Below are positions 10,085-22,166 of a stretch of 64,000 nucleotides of DNA, one piece after another. Under the pieces are notes generated by a model. The model saw only the letters and a program-made list of their open reading frames with translations. It did not search any database and was not told the DNA's origin. This DNA is from Pieris napi (lineage: Eukaryota; Arthropoda; Insecta; Lepidoptera; Pieridae): positions 1,419,001-1,483,000 of the forward strand of contig NC_062251.1 of the NCBI RefSeq assembly GCF_905475465.1, given 5' to 3'. The translations under genes were made by a program, and so were the position numbers. The first letter of the stretch is position 1; every line of letters begins with the position of its first letter.

Positions 10085-10432
10085 TCAAAAAGAAATGGGT
10101 GCGTGTACTTATGTACGCGCGTAAGAAGGTATACTTCTTTGGCATTATTAAAAATAGTTTTTGATTGCAAACAAATAATTAATTAAAATAATCAAAGACT
10201 GGAAAAGAAGTCATTATAGTCAATAAAGTTCAGTTTACATTTGAAAAATTAAATAAATAAATATTTATTATTATTCTCTTACATTAAGTGTAACATAAAT
10301 TCTATTATTATTCGAATGTTGTTTTTAAATTATGTCCAATGCCGTAGCATCTTCCGTGCTCAACTTCATTCTGTTTATTTTGTCTCTCTCATCAATTTTT
10401 CGAAACGCGCCTAAAGAAGTATAACATCAAAA
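10085..10432. mobile_element. GTATACTTC-ended element
   Basis: The left part gggtgcgtgtacttatg plus aagaaggtatacttcttt, and the right part cgcgcctaaagaagtata, match the ends of 16675-18185. The centre is AT-rich and non-coding. Confidence 0.55.
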
Positions 10433-10796
10433 ATGTATTAAATTAGATAAGGTAGGCAAGAAGTGCAAAAATACATATTACATATAGTTATTAAGAAAAA
10501 AAAACTAAACAGGAACAAAAACAAACTAAACTAATATAAAAGGATAAATAACGTTATAAAGACTACACTATACAGTGTACATATACATATATGTATAATG
10601 TATATTGTATATATGGGTGATTCTCTTATAAGAGGTAACTATGGTGGCAATCTATTTAAAAGTGGTTTTGTAATCTATATGTTGCTATTTTGTGCAATGA
10701 ATCACTTCTCATAAATGTCCTTTATTAAATAACATTATAATTAAATGTCTCATTAAAGCATATTTTTGTAAAACTCGTTATATAGTCTAAAAAAGT

Positions 10797-12945
10797 CTCT
10801 ACCCTGGCCTGTCCCCTTACCGGTTTCAGCTTAACTAGCATACAATACATACAATATTTGTATTATTTGCTAAAACAAACTATGTTTACCACAAACTTAA
10901 TTAAATATACTTAAATATTATTAAAGAAAAATTGAAAAATATTTGCTTATTTTCAATAATTTTTATAACTTAATTGTTGTCCCGCTTTTTTTGTGTATCT
11001 ACCCTGGCAATATTCGCACGCTGCTAAAATATAAAATATAAGTCGGCCACATTACCGAACTCGCTCATTGACAATTAACAACGTGAAGTTCGCAATACTA
11101 AGCACAGAAGCGGTTAGATCGACGCAATTTGCCAGTTTTTGTGTCACGTCCGTGCGATGTAACGGTTTCGCAAGGTCATTGTGTCTCTCCACTGGTAAGT
11201 AATAAAAGTTATAATAATCATTTTATTTATTTGCAATTCCTGTCCTAATTTAGTAATACTGTAATAGTCAAAGCTTGCTTTATTATTCATTGAAAACTTT
11301 CTTGGATAAACCAAAATAATTTATTATGTTATGAAAACGTCTTTCCCCTGGCGTCTTTCCCCTGGTAAGATTACTATCAGGGGAGAGACTTACTGACCAG
11401 GGGAGATATGTATCATAGTAATTGTGCCACCTATTTAATGTCTGTGTGTTGCACACGCCAATGTGGATCTGATTCTTACGGCACTATTCCAAGCCAAAGT
11501 TACATCAATATCAAACCATCAAAATCTTCTTCAAATTTGTTGCAATAGGTGTAACGAACAGTGTCTATCGCGAGAATGCATTGTAAAAATAAAGGATTTC
11601 AATACAAAGAATTTGATATTAGTAAGCAAATTTTTGCAGAAAGTGGGAATCCAAGACTACCAATATAACTGATCCTAAAAGGCATAAGACCAGAAAGGTG
11701 ACTAAATATTTGAAAAAGGTGATTCAATTTTATCTACGTGATTTGATTATACAGTTAGAAGACAACTTGGAGTATTTTCTTCACCGTCCATGAACTGAAT
11801 ATAGTCCACCAACATTCTGCTTTTAAAATTAATAAGACAAATTTGACAGTAAGAGAAGCTGTGATTCACGTGAACCTTAGTGACTTTAAACAAAATACGC
11901 AGAAGAAATTCAAGCATTCCATTTTGGAGGTGCACGTCTACAGATAAGTCTGTACACAGTTGTAACTTACACGAAGGAAGAGGCATCAGGTGAAGTAAAG
12001 ACAACATGCTATTGTTCGATGTCACAGATTTTGTTACATACGCCTCCAGCTATATGGGTATACTTACAGCCAATTTTGAACAGCTTGCCACCAGAAGTAG
12101 AGATCCTTCATTTTTGGAGCGATGGACCCGTAACACAATGTTGCAACAAATACATGTTTTATTTTCTTGTCACTCATTTAATATAATTTTACCCAGCTCT
12201 TAGAGACTTTACCTGCAATTACCATGAAGCTCGACACGGTAAGGGAGTTCCAGATGGTGTCAGTGCTGTTTGCAAAAGATCAGCCGACCTATAGGTGGAT
12301 AGTCGCAAAGATATAGCATGTCTGAGCGACTTGTCAGATGCTATTCAGAAAAACTGTCCTAGCATTAATGTTTTCGTTATAAATGACAAAGATATTTAGA
12401 CAAAGACGCTTTGCTTGCTAGTGGTAAAACACACAAAGACTTTTACTCGACTTTGCGCGTCCATCAGGTGTCATGGAACATTGAAGATCCGACAAAATTG
12501 AAAATGAAGTCTTTAAGCTGCTTTTGCAATGAAGATATACATTGCGATCATTTTAAGCTTGGTGTCATAACATACTCGTCTAATAAAAAAATCTCGTCTC
12601 CTTGTCGTGGACGTTTACGGCCCCGATTCAGAGTCCGAAAACGAGACTCCATTTGATATTGAACAAATAATAACTTCAAAAGATCGCAAGCACCAAATAA
12701 AAAATATTCAACAACCGTCGACATGAAAATAAACGCTTAAAAACGGCGCATTTAGTCTGATTAATAATAAATATGTACGATAAAAAATGTTGCCTGATTA
12801 TAAATTTCAAGAACAATCTTTGATAAAAGTTGATTATTTCAATTGTATTCTTTGTTTTATTGCTTCTAATTATCTCCCCTGGTCAAATACGTATCTACCC
12901 TGATCTTCATGTCTCTACCCTGCCTTATGTATTTACCCTGGCCCT
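10797..12945. mobile_element. Decayed element with reiterated TCTACCCTGG words
   Basis: The word tctaccctgg or tctcccctgg recurs near 10799, 11000, 11345, 11357, 12875, 12894, 12912 and 12936, and inverted (ccaggggaga) near 11382 and 11397. These flank a broken coding region (11870-12660). Positions 11040-11200 are GC-richer and end in a good donor-like actg|gtaagt at about 11191. The layout resembles subterminal transposase-binding repeats around a dead transposon gene; the boundaries are not defined. Confidence 0.5.
11870..12660 (+). pseudogene. Broken transposon-associated protein (SDGP / HGKGVPDGV family)
   Basis: Three open pieces follow one another. Positions 11902-12187 give EIQAFHFGGARLQISLYT, later HFWSDGPVTQCCNKYMF. 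Positions 12199-12398 give NYHEARHGKGVPDGV and VCKRSAD, interrupted by stops. Positions 12411-12565 give STLRVHQVSW and LSCFCNEDIHCDHF. The order and motifs match a large, poorly named protein family carried by transposons in insects and other invertebrates (from memory of its HFGGSR, SDGP.QYRNK, HGKG.PDGVGG and VHQ motifs). Stops at several places and a frameshift near 11895 show it is dead. Whether it is a transposase is not established. Confidence 0.65.
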
Positions 12946-13427
12946 TTAAAAAGTGACAAAATATGTTTTAAGTAACTTGCCCTTACGTGAGTAGATACAC
13001 AAACGGGCCAAAAGTCATAATATATATGTATAATGGAAAAACTCCAACTTTTCTCCTTGGCCGTCTCCTCCATAGACGAAAAACCTTTTATATAAGAACT
13101 ACCCATATATAATAGTATCAATCGCTTATACTGGGAATAAATAAGGCGCAACTGCGTTTCTCTGTGAATACAAAAGAAACAACATTTAAAGCCTATATTC
13201 TAGGTTTTATCAAGTAAAATAATATAATGAAAAAAATTAAAATATCTTACATATATTATGTCAAGTGACAAAATATATGTAATATAATTATTATTATTTT
13301 TATTATATTTAATAAAAATAAAAAAGTAAACATCGTCGATCAGACGGCAAAGACAACATTACAAAAGAGTTTATATAAAATACAATATAGACAAGAGTTT
13401 GTGTAGGAAAATATATTATGTTTTACT

Positions 13428-13459
<32 letters not shown>
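12946..13459. other. No gene; TA microsatellite
   Basis: AT-rich. A (TA)n run at about 13430-13457 abuts the SINE poly-T. Nothing else recognised. Confidence 0.6.
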
Positions 13460-13461
<2 letters not shown>

Positions 13462-13716
13462 TTTTTTATTATTTAAAGACCATTCACACCAATTGACCTA
13501 GTCCCATGCTAAGCTGGTGAAGCTTGTGTTATGGGTACTAGGCAACGGATATACATACATATTATAGATAGATATACATATAAATACATATTTAAACACC
13601 CAAGACCTAAGAACAACACCAAATGCTCATCACATCGATGTTCGCCTCAGCCGGGGATCGAACCCGGGACCCATGGATTCGCAGTCAGGGGTACTAACCA
13701 CTAGACCAATGAGTCG
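13460..13716 (-). mobile_element. tRNA-derived SINE, main family
   Basis: Reverse-complement copy of 8705-8957 with poly-T at its left and the tRNA-like head at 13630-13716. The B box (gatcgaacccgg on plus) and A box are both intact. Confidence 0.88.
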
Positions 13717-13969
13717 TAAAATATATATATATAACTTATAACGTTATTAACCGCAGTTGATCACAGGACGCTCTCACTTTCCTGGCACATCGCCAGGGCG
13801 TAAATCATTTAGCACTAATTTCACTTTCGGACGACTATTATTACATGACCTAGAAAATATCTTAAAATCTGTGTCTGGAATAACATACCTATATATATTT
13901 AAAATATTTGCTCCAAATTGCAACTATCGCTTTGTATGTTTTACTAATTTATTATAATAGTAGGAGACC

Positions 13970-14515
13970 GGCCAAGCGTTGCTGTGGCTAAGGTTTTTGT
14001 TATATTACATAGTAGTAAACTATTCAAGGGAAACGGTAGGAGAACACCATACATGGGGACCATTATGCTTTTTTAGTGGTTATGCCATTAAATTGTAGCT
14101 TATGTGAAACGTTGGTACTTTTAACACAGCGCCATCTGTTAGAATTTTGACTGTCGAATAAGAAACAAATATTTTGCAATAAAATAATATTGCGGGTATA
14201 AATTGAGATGTAAGCTATCCTATCTTTTAAGTTAGATCAAACTGCACACACTATCTACTATAATAAAAAATAGGGGTTGATCGTAGAGGGGTGACAATTA
14301 AGGGTTGTATGAATTTTTGTATGCTGTATCATAAAAATTAAATTAAAAAAAAAAAAAACTTTTTGGGGTGGACATCGCTTATCACTTAGGGGTTTGAAAA
14401 ATAGATAGTAGCCGATTCTCAGACTTACTTACTACAAAATTTATAAGAATCGATCTAGCCGTTTCGTTTCGTATAGGAACGAACATTATGACACGAGAAT
14501 TTTATATATTAGATT
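13970..14515 (+). repeat. Retroelement tails, two families
   Basis: Positions 13975-14255 (caagcgttgctgtggcta, cagcgccatctgttag) recur at 20995-21270. Positions 14262-14515 (aataggggttgatcgtag, agccgattctcagac, ttttatatattagatttt) recur at 4195, 26240 (inverted) and 51000. They resemble RTE-type LINE 3' ends; no coding sequence remains. Confidence 0.55.
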
Positions 14516-15454
14516 TTGTTTTGCATATATGTAACGAAGTGTGAATAAAGATCCCTATGTATACTTGACAATGTCCCGAAGAACCTTGTTCTGGACAGGG
14601 ATACTTTTATATTCCAAATGAAGTATGAATACGGAAGTAACAATCTATTATCACTATTTTCGTTAAATGACGTCACTGTTTACGTTTCATGAATGGTCTG
14701 TTTACGTTACGTTTAATGAGAGGCGCTATTCTACTGAATAGCTATTGTATTTGCGTGTAAATGCTAATTATACATGGTACATATATGCCAAAAACAAGTG
14801 TTTTTACAGACGCCACAATTACTTAAGAAGTCATGTGGAACATGGTGTAATGGTTGCAGCATCTACAAACGTTGTGTAAAACAAAAAACTTGGCGATTAA
14901 AAAGAGCGGCGGAGAGTATTGCCAATTCTTCTCTTGCGTTCTACGCCCTTGATTTCAGAACTGGCAGTATGGCACGCCCCACGCTTTTTCACAATAATAC
15001 CAGTATTTTTTGTTCATTACGATTTTCAGCCTAAATTAGGAATTATTTTTCACTTTTTAGTTTGATGTGCTTTAAAAGCGTGTTTTATAGTTTTTTTAAA
15101 CGATATTTATTTTCCACTTTTTAGTCCTAGCAGCAATACGTGTTGTCTCAATTTAATCGTATTGCTTTGTGGACTTAAAAAAATGTCATTGTTTTTTCGA
15201 GATAAACCTATGAAATTATTATTTTGTCGCTGATTCTTTATAAGTGTACAAAGTTTGAATTAAATCTGTCCGTTTAAAGTGGGTCAAAATCGAGTCCGAA
15301 GGAGTCGGTTACATATATACATACAGGTGAAGCTAATATAAAGCGTGTAATTAGAAGCTGGTGAAACTCCAGCGTGCTTCTGAAGTCACCTTGTCGCGAA
15401 TAAGTATGGATGCTTTTAGTACGGCTGGATATTTGTTTCATTAAATAAATAATA
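14516..15454. repeat. Non-LTR tail and other repeat pieces
   Basis: Positions 14828-14975 are a plus-strand tail of the cttggcgattaaaaagag family. Positions 14980-15370 (aataataccagtattttt, tgctttaaaagcgtg, and an inverted ccttcggactcgatt segment) recur in both orientations at 50010-50880. No gene. Confidence 0.55.
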
Positions 15455-15725
15455 ATGCAGTGAGCAGCTGGTTCCACATAGTGGTGGTGCTTTAAGAAAC
15501 GCTCAGTTGTGGAACGACGGACGTAGGGTACGAATGGTAATTTGTATTCTGCCTTGACGTCCGCTGATGAAACAGCTGCAGGTATTAGTCCGAACAACTC
15601 CTCTAAACACTCTCCATAGTAAATGCGGTAGAAGATACAGAGAGACCCCACATCTCTACGCAACGCCAAGGGATCAAGCCGCACGGAAAGTCACTGGTAG
15701 TCGACGATTCGAATCGTTCTTCGTT
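15455..15725 (-). pseudogene. CR1-like LINE reverse transcriptase C-terminal fragment
   Basis: The minus-strand frame contains LDPLALRRDVGSLCIFYR, YGECLEELFGLIPAAV and VRRSTTERFLKHHHYVEPA. This is the typical last 90 residues of non-LTR (CR1/jockey-like) polymerase proteins. The 5' part and proper end are missing. The same RSTTERFL...HHHYVEPAA end occurs on plus at 25255-25335. Confidence 0.8.
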
Positions 15726-16021
15726 GAAGTTAGGTTAGACTGATAATATACTACTAATACGCCCTTACAATAGTTCACAATACACACACAAAAAGATAAA
15801 CAATTGTGGACGCAACTAATAAATATAATTGTCAAAACGCGTCAGCATAAACCAAGCACAAAAATGTGACAATCGCTTAGTTAAAAAATTTAGATCATCA
15901 AAAGTTCTTTGCCATTGAACAAATCAAAAGATTCTCGAAATGAAAGTGATACCACACACTACCTAGAATAAGATCAAAACAATATTACTAGCGCGCTATT
16001 TCATGAACTTGATACAGTAAA

Positions 16022-16368
16022 GCCGGTTGCAGACCGAAAACTAAGCTATGCCAAGGCTAAACTAAGCTATGCCAAGCAAGCTAGGCTAAGCTAAGCTAGA
16101 AATAAATAGCGTGCACACCAACAGCTAAGCCAAAGCTCAGTCAGTATGGCGAAGGATGTGCAAAGGGTTTGCGGGGTAGCGGGAGGGGCTTAGCTTAGCT
16201 CTAGTAGCCGCGCATCGGCATACACAACTAACTTAGCTTCGCATATTTTAGTTAGCTCACATAGCTTAGTTCGCATAGTTTGCGGTCTGCACACAAGTAT
16301 GGAAAACTGCGTCAGCTATGCGAGCTAAGCTAAACTAACTTAGCTTAGCACTTGGTCTGCAACCCGTA
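16022..16368. mobile_element. Harbinger-like MITE built from AGCTAAGC words
   Basis: TAA flanks both ends (16019-16021, 16369-16371). The ends share GGTTGCAGACC / GGTCTGCAACC inverted. The word ctaagct / agcttag is repeated more than ten times in the subterminal regions. It has no ORF. Confidence 0.75.
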
Positions 16369-16389
16369 TAAAAAGCAGGTACAACAGCT

Positions 16390-16662
16390 CCCTGTTCATG
16401 TATTACGTAACGCACATTTGGAGATACTTGACAACCCCCCCCCCCATGTAACGCGCCGTAACGTTTTTCTGTTTTTAGAAAATCTTTTCGTGACCATCCA
16501 GTGACTCTTTATACCTTAAAGTTACCATTATGTGGTGTAAAGTACTGGAAAGTCGAAAATAATATTAACAATAACGCGTTATTCAATCCCCGCATCGCAA
16601 CGTTTTACAAAAGGACCCCCCCCCCACCAAATCGGTTACGTAATACTTGAACGCTCCCTAAT
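16390..16662. mobile_element. MITE of the GGGAGCGTTCA family
   Basis: Right end TTACGTAATACTTGAACGCTCCC-type, with a left partner catgtattacgtaa whose outermost bases are altered. C-runs near both ends; the body matches 1692-1937. Confidence 0.65.
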
Positions 16663-16970
16663 TAAAAAAAAAAAGGGTGCGTGTACTTATGTACGCACAT
16701 AAGAAGTTATACTTCTTTGGCTTTCTTTTTTTTTTTAAATATAATTAATTAATAATTAATATTTAACGTAAACAATTTAATAATATTTAATATTTAGTAT
16801 ATTATTCAATTATTAATTAATGTTAATAACAATTATTATTTATTATTTTATTATATTATTCATTCAATTTAATAACTTGGTATGTTTCATAACCTTTTAA
16901 CTAAGTAACAATAGGTCTTTGTGAAAAAGCATTGCTAAATTTCTTTGAAAAAATAAGTAAAACTCCTTTA

Positions 16971-17964
16971 CTGTCGCCGCACACGGGCCACACGCCACAG
17001 CCACAAACGCCGCCACGAGAAGCTAGAAGCGGCTACAAAGGTAGCTGAAGCGCGCGACAGCCACTTGTGGTCGGTGGTCGACACTTGCGGTCGGTGGCTG
17101 CTACTTTTTTTAACCCTTGCCTGCAGTATCATAATGGACTCTGACGAAGAAGGTTTAATTGCGCTACTTTTGATATAAAGACGTCGTCGTAGAAGGCGAA
17201 ACCATAGTTATTGGATACACAGAAAGACATTAAATATCCCCACACCACGACAGGTCGGTGATCGACAACCATTGAACTATACATGATGAAGCATTTGGCC
17301 TCAGTGAAAATATGATGAGGCCATATTCTGGAAAATATTTGGACTTAGACAAAAAAATTTTCAATTATAGGTTAAGCCGTGCCAGACGTTGCATTGAGTG
17401 TACCTTTAGAAACACTTCTGTTCATTTCTTAGAAGAAATTGTGAAATCTTGTTGCATTTTGCACAACTTTATTCACAAAAGGGATGGTTTCAATTTTCGT
17501 CACACTTTGAAAATAGTGGGACTCGAAAATATACAAAATACAGGCTGGCCAGTAACACGAGATTTCTTCCCAGGCCTTCACTTTTTCTCCTCTATTACTA
17601 AAACTATCACTTTTTGAATCCCAAATTGCAGGACGGGATTGTATCTCTGATATAAATAATTCTATATCCATATTTATCTACCTATATGAAACACAGACTA
17701 CGTGCGTGCGTTACCGTCGACTTCAGGTTAACTGAGGTAAGGGAGAGAGGGGCGCGGAATCGCGCGAGTGGCGTGTGGCGGCTTTTTGTGTCGGCGTTTA
17801 GTGGCCGGTGCGAGCCACAAGAAGCAAGCTGCGACGATTTGTAGCGTGTGGCCGCCACCGGCGCCAACCGTGTGCGGCGAGTCCATAAAATGTATGAAAA
17901 TTACAGGAAATATGCCAGTGGCGGCGTTTTGTGGTTGTGGCCGGTGGCCCATGTGCGGGGACCC
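16971..17964 (+). mobile_element. PIF/Harbinger element with decayed transposase
   Basis: TTA lies on both sides (16968-16970, 17965-17967) and only once at the unoccupied homologous site, 26938-26940. The ends share ccgcacacgggcc / ggcccatgtgcgg. GC-rich words (ccacaagtggc- and gccaccgg-like) are repeated near both ends. It carries transposase remnants (17134-17617). The length of 994 bp is short for an autonomous Harbinger, so it is internally deleted. Confidence 0.88.
17134..17617 (+). pseudogene. Harbinger transposase remnant (HARBI1-like)
   Basis: ATG at 17134 opens MDSDEEGLIALLLI and then an RRRRR-rich stretch after an in-frame stop, the typical start of these transposases. After a large deletion, 17312-17500 encodes MRPYSGKYLDLDKKIFNY, then LSRARRCIE and KSCCILHNFIH. 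This matches the last part of the DDE_Tnp_4 nuclease, with the segment between CIE and EEIVK shortened. The catalytic centre is absent and the protein is non-functional. Confidence 0.85.
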
Positions 17965-18185
17965 TTATTTGTTTAAAAGGTAAATGTCATTATGGTCATT
18001 CAAAATTCTTGGCATAGCTGCTAACTTCACGCATATTCTATTTCTTTTTACTTGTAGATTGTCTTATTCCCATCTCGCTCGCGCACGCTATAATCACACT
18101 GACAACTTTGTGTCTCAGGTGCGAGCGCATCGTAAAATTTCACTCTCATCAATTTTTCATAACGCGCCTAAAGAAGTATAACTTC

Positions 18186-18671
18186 AAAACAGATTAAATT
18201 GAACAAGTTCATAACGGTACCATAAATCAATGTGTACCCTGGCCAGATCAAGTCATTCCAGTGGACTTAGGACACTGCACGCCCATGTGACTGACATACG
18301 AAGTAATATTTTACAAGGATATAGTATTTAATTATCTAGCAAATATAATAATATAGTTTTATTCCGTTCCATAAAAATAAACAAAACATTAATAATAATA
18401 AGAAAGTAATAAAATGTACTGTTGTAATTTATATTTATAGACCGCATACTCCAAGGCATTCCATTTTTTTATTTTTTTCTATCTCTAATAATACTTTTAA
18501 TAATAACTTATTAATTATTAAAATTATTAGTAACTCTGTAATAAATCCTCCTGATATTGTGCCTCATGGCCCCTATATATTATATCTAGTAACTATTTTA
18601 AACTAATGGTAGATATTCACACAACCAGACGGAATAAACACAACTAAATATATAGATAGCCAAGTAAATAA
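18186..18671. other. No feature recognised
   Basis: AT-rich; contains one stray tgtaccctggcca word near 18233 like those at 10.8-12.9 kb. No gene. Confidence 0.5.
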
Positions 18672-19051
18672 GGGGGCGTCCATAAATTACGTGAGGTGTT
18701 TTTTTTAATTTTCTGAACCTCCCCTCCTTGTGAGATGTGAGATTTTATTCAACCCCCTCCCCCATCCCCCAATCTCACGTGAGATTTTTCAAGAAGAAAA
18801 AAAATTTGCTTCGTGCTTTTATTTACGACTAAAACAAAATAAGTGAAATGTTGAGAGTTTAGGTATGGAGTTAGCGGGAAGTTGCAGAGATGGCCTTTAG
18901 GGTCAACCGTTTGCCTAATTTTTTTTTTCAATCAGAAAAAAAATTGCGTGATATTTGCCGAGACCCCCCCTCTCTCCATCGTAAGATTAAATGAGATTTG
19001 ACTCGACCCCCTCCCCCCCTTAAACACCTCACGTAATTTATGGACGCCCCC
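18672..19051. mobile_element. Harbinger-like MITE, GGGGGCGTCCATAAATTACG termini
   Basis: A 30 bp inverted repeat starts GGGGGCGTCCATAAATTACG at 18672 and ends at 19051, perfect on inspection. TAA is duplicated on both sides (18669-18671, 19052-19054). The body has C-rich and tctcacgtgaga-type words. The open frame at 18749-18931 inside it is not a gene. Confidence 0.88.
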
Positions 19052-19054
19052 TAA

Positions 19055-19643
19055 CACGTAAAGTCCCTTGAGTGACATCACACAAATTTTGAATACAAAT
19101 CAATTGTGATTTACATTTTTCCTCATGACTCAATCTGGGGTTTATAAGGATAATTGTAATTCACAGTAGCAATATTTGTTGGCCTAGAAACTTTCAACAC
19201 TAATCTTGTGTGTTTAGACCTCAACACATGCTACATGTGTGCTACAGGAATGCTGACACATTGGCGGCATTAGTTTAAAGATTTGATGTTTGCATTCAAA
19301 ATACTGGACAAGATTGACGAATTCGAAAAATACTTTCATCATTACAATCCTACATTATCCCTGATAAACATAAGTGATTACAAGTCCAAGAACCACATGA
19401 AAATTTTGATATAATCCAAATAGTGAAAAAAAAACCAATTGATTTGACAATAGAGCAAAGTAACGGACTACAGTTTTATAAAAGATATCAATATCTACAA
19501 AAAACTTAACACAAGAAGAAAACAAAATTATTAATAAATCTTGTATTTCACTGGGATGATAATGGTTATTTTCTTTAATAAAAAAGAAAGACTTTTGCTG
19601 AGAAATTCCAGAACGGTTGTAAATAAATAATTATATATATATA
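19055..19643. other. No feature recognised
   Basis: AT-rich unique intron sequence. A few short open frames lack coding character. Confidence 0.55.
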
Positions 19644-19891
19644 TTTTTTTTAAAGACAATTCACACCAATTGACCTGGTCCCATGCTAAGCTGGTGAAGA
19701 TTGTGTTATGGGTACTAGGCAATGGATATACATACATATTATAGATAGATAGACATATAAATACTTATTAAAACACCCAAGACCTAAGCACAACACCAAA
19801 TGTTCATCACAGATGTTTGTCTCAGCCGGGGATCGAACCCGGGACCCATGGATTCGCAGTCAGGGTCCCACCCACTAGACCAATGAGTTGT
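19644..19891 (-). mobile_element. tRNA-derived SINE, main family
   Basis: Reverse-complement copy of 8705-8957; poly-T on the left, head at 19815-19891. A short deletion affects the A-box side (cagggtcccacccactag). Confidence 0.85.
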
Positions 19892-20994
19892 CAAATTTCT
19901 TAGATTAGATTCTTTACCGTAATTATCTTTTTAATGTGTTACTTGATGTTTTTTAAATATTAATCATACAATCAGTCTTTGCGACTATAAGTAGATATGT
20001 TGAGTGCTTCTTGTCTGAACTGATGTTTAATTTAATTTGTTTTTAGTCTGTGGAAAAGACACTAATTTGTTGTACGTATTATATTGTCCTCCCTCTTTTT
20101 AATTTTTTGATTAATTTATTTTGTTTAAAAACTTAGAATAAATCTATAACCATTTCATTTTGATTCATGTATGCTAACATATGTTCTGCACTATGAAAAT
20201 TTAAAGAATTCAATAAATACTCAAAATTGAAGGTGGTATCACTATTACTAATGGAAGTAATAGAACACTGATTTGATAATTAGAAATAGTGTCATGAGAG
20301 CAGCTTTAACTGCAGTTTCAACGGCTAAGCTGAGAGGAAAAGCTCATTTACATTTTCTAAATGGCGTTGTATTAAACTATATGCTTGTCAGTTTAGATAA
20401 GAACACACAGATTAAACATATAAAATAAATGATTATAACTAAAATGTCTTCATCCGGTTTGTGAGATTTATCATTTAACATAAATAATTGTAATAAAAGT
20501 TTGTCCAGTTCAAACTTAAATAGACATACTAAAAATACCCACTGCATTGCATAAACAGTGACGACTTGAATATAAATCATGGGTTTATTGCTTAAAACTC
20601 TTTGGATGTAATCCAGGCAACCATAATTTAATAATCTTAACTTCGTAAAGTTGCAGTGCAAAACGAAATAAAATCTAACTACGAACAACTATTTGTTAAA
20701 AAATACTCAACAAAACAAATATATATTTAAAACTCACTACTGGTTGCTTTATTTAGATACTGCCTGAAATAGCCATTAAATATTTTCCCTTATCACTTTT
20801 GTGTCACTTTGATTAAATGAATGAAATTTTATTTAATTATTTAGTCATGCCTGCAAACATGTCACAAGATTGCTATATATATATCATCAAGATAAAACTA
20901 AAATTATATATTTAAGTTTAAAGGAAGTGTATGATCACCATGATACACTTTCAGAACTTGAATTATCAATAAATATATCTAGAATATATATCAA
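19892..20994. other. No feature recognised
   Basis: AT-rich intron sequence. The 103-codon minus frame at 20377-20688 has no family resemblance and I do not call it a gene. Confidence 0.55.
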
Positions 20995-21270
20995 GCGTTG
21001 CTGTGGCTAAGGTTTTTGTCATATATTACATAGTAGCAAACTATTCAAGGGAAACAGTAGGAGAACACCAGTCATGGGGACCACCATGCTTTTTTGGTGG
21101 TTATGTCATTAAATTGTAGCTTATGTGAAACATTGGTACTTTCAACACAGCGCCATCTGTTTGAATTGTGATTATCAAATAAAAACAAATATTTTGCAAT
21201 AAAATAATATTGCATGTATAAATTGAGATGTAAGATATCTTATCTTTTAAGTTGGATCAAACTACACACG
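20995..21270 (+). repeat. Retroelement tail, second copy
   Basis: Close copy of 13975-14255: aagcgttgctgtggctaa, aacagtaggagaacacc, cagcgccatctgtttg. Confidence 0.7.
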
Positions 21271-22166
21271 GTGTATAAATTTTATTGATATTGGTTCGGT
21301 AGTTTAGGTGTCCATAGCAGACAAACAGTGTGACACGTAATTTACATATATATAGATATATCAGAATTTCAATTTCAATTTTTTTTTTTTCCACAATATG
21401 ATTGAAAAAATAAAGTTGAGTGAGTGTGAGGGTATCTGGGAGGTTATAATTACGTAAACTGAAATTCCCAGCTCGCCTTAAGTAAAGGACTCTCAAGGGT
21501 TATATAAAGTCATCATTAGTCGTAATATTTATTCAAATACCAATAAGTCAAGCTCCAAAAACATTTTCACACACCCATTTACAGTTGACTGACTTGGCAA
21601 ATATCTACCCACAAAAAAACATGATTCATCTACTGTTTAAAATCATGTGCTAAATATAACTGAAGATGGTAAGTGTGATATAATTTTGTGGCGATAGCCT
21701 ATTTATAATATAATAAAGAAATATGTTGTAACAATAAGCTCACAAAACACTTGACCGATTTTAAAAATCATTTCACCATTACAATGCTACATGATTCCTC
21801 AATATCACAGGGTACATTTATTTCCAAAATAATGTATGGAAATATTATTTTTTAATGCTTTGTAATGAATTCATGGTATTAAAGTGTCATTTCTATCTAA
21901 CTGTTTACATTTTACAGCAGTGATATATATAATAGTACTTTAAACATTCCAATTTCTAATCTGTACACAGATAACTAAGGTATGTACTATGTGGGAACAT
22001 ATACAAAAAGCGACAAAAAAATTACACGTTTTTTTGGTAAACGTTCGTATGTTACAATGAATAGATCGAGATGCGTGGGATTACATTAAGATTATGAAAC
22101 ATTTGATGTAAAATTTTCGCTTTTTGATATCGATTACAATACTAAAAATATTTTGGAGAAACTTAC
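21271..22166. other. First part of uex intron 1, no feature
   Basis: AT-rich sequence ending (minus-strand sense: beginning) with the donor GTAAGT at 22166-22161. No repeat or exon recognised. Confidence 0.6.

Larger units (their letters stand above)
16675..18185. mobile_element. GTATACTTC-ended element split by a Harbinger insertion
   Basis: The left end gggtgcgtgtacttatg with agaagttatacttcttt, and the right end gcgcctaaagaagtataac, enclose an AT-rich body. 16920-16970 plus 17965-18182 align with the continuous copy at 26893-27172, so 16971-17964 is a later insertion. Confidence 0.7.
1669..22166 (-). other. uex intron 1, transposon-filled
   Basis: This is the inferred 20,498 bp intron between the signal-peptide exon (donor TG|GTAAGT at 22166-22161) and exon 2 (acceptor TCATAG, ending at 1669). 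Phase 2 meets phase 2 and restores a Trp codon. No other coding exon is recognisable inside it. The contents are the mobile elements listed separately, covering well over half its length. It depends on the two exons belonging to one gene, which needs a transcript to prove. Confidence 0.7.

Noticed and set aside
15274..15684. 136-codon minus frame taken as a host gene
   Set aside because: Its middle is the reverse transcriptase C-terminus of a LINE; the rest is unrelated readthrough.
20377..20688. 103-codon minus frame with hydrophobic character
   Set aside because: AT-rich low-complexity residues, no splice context, and no partner exon or family resemblance.
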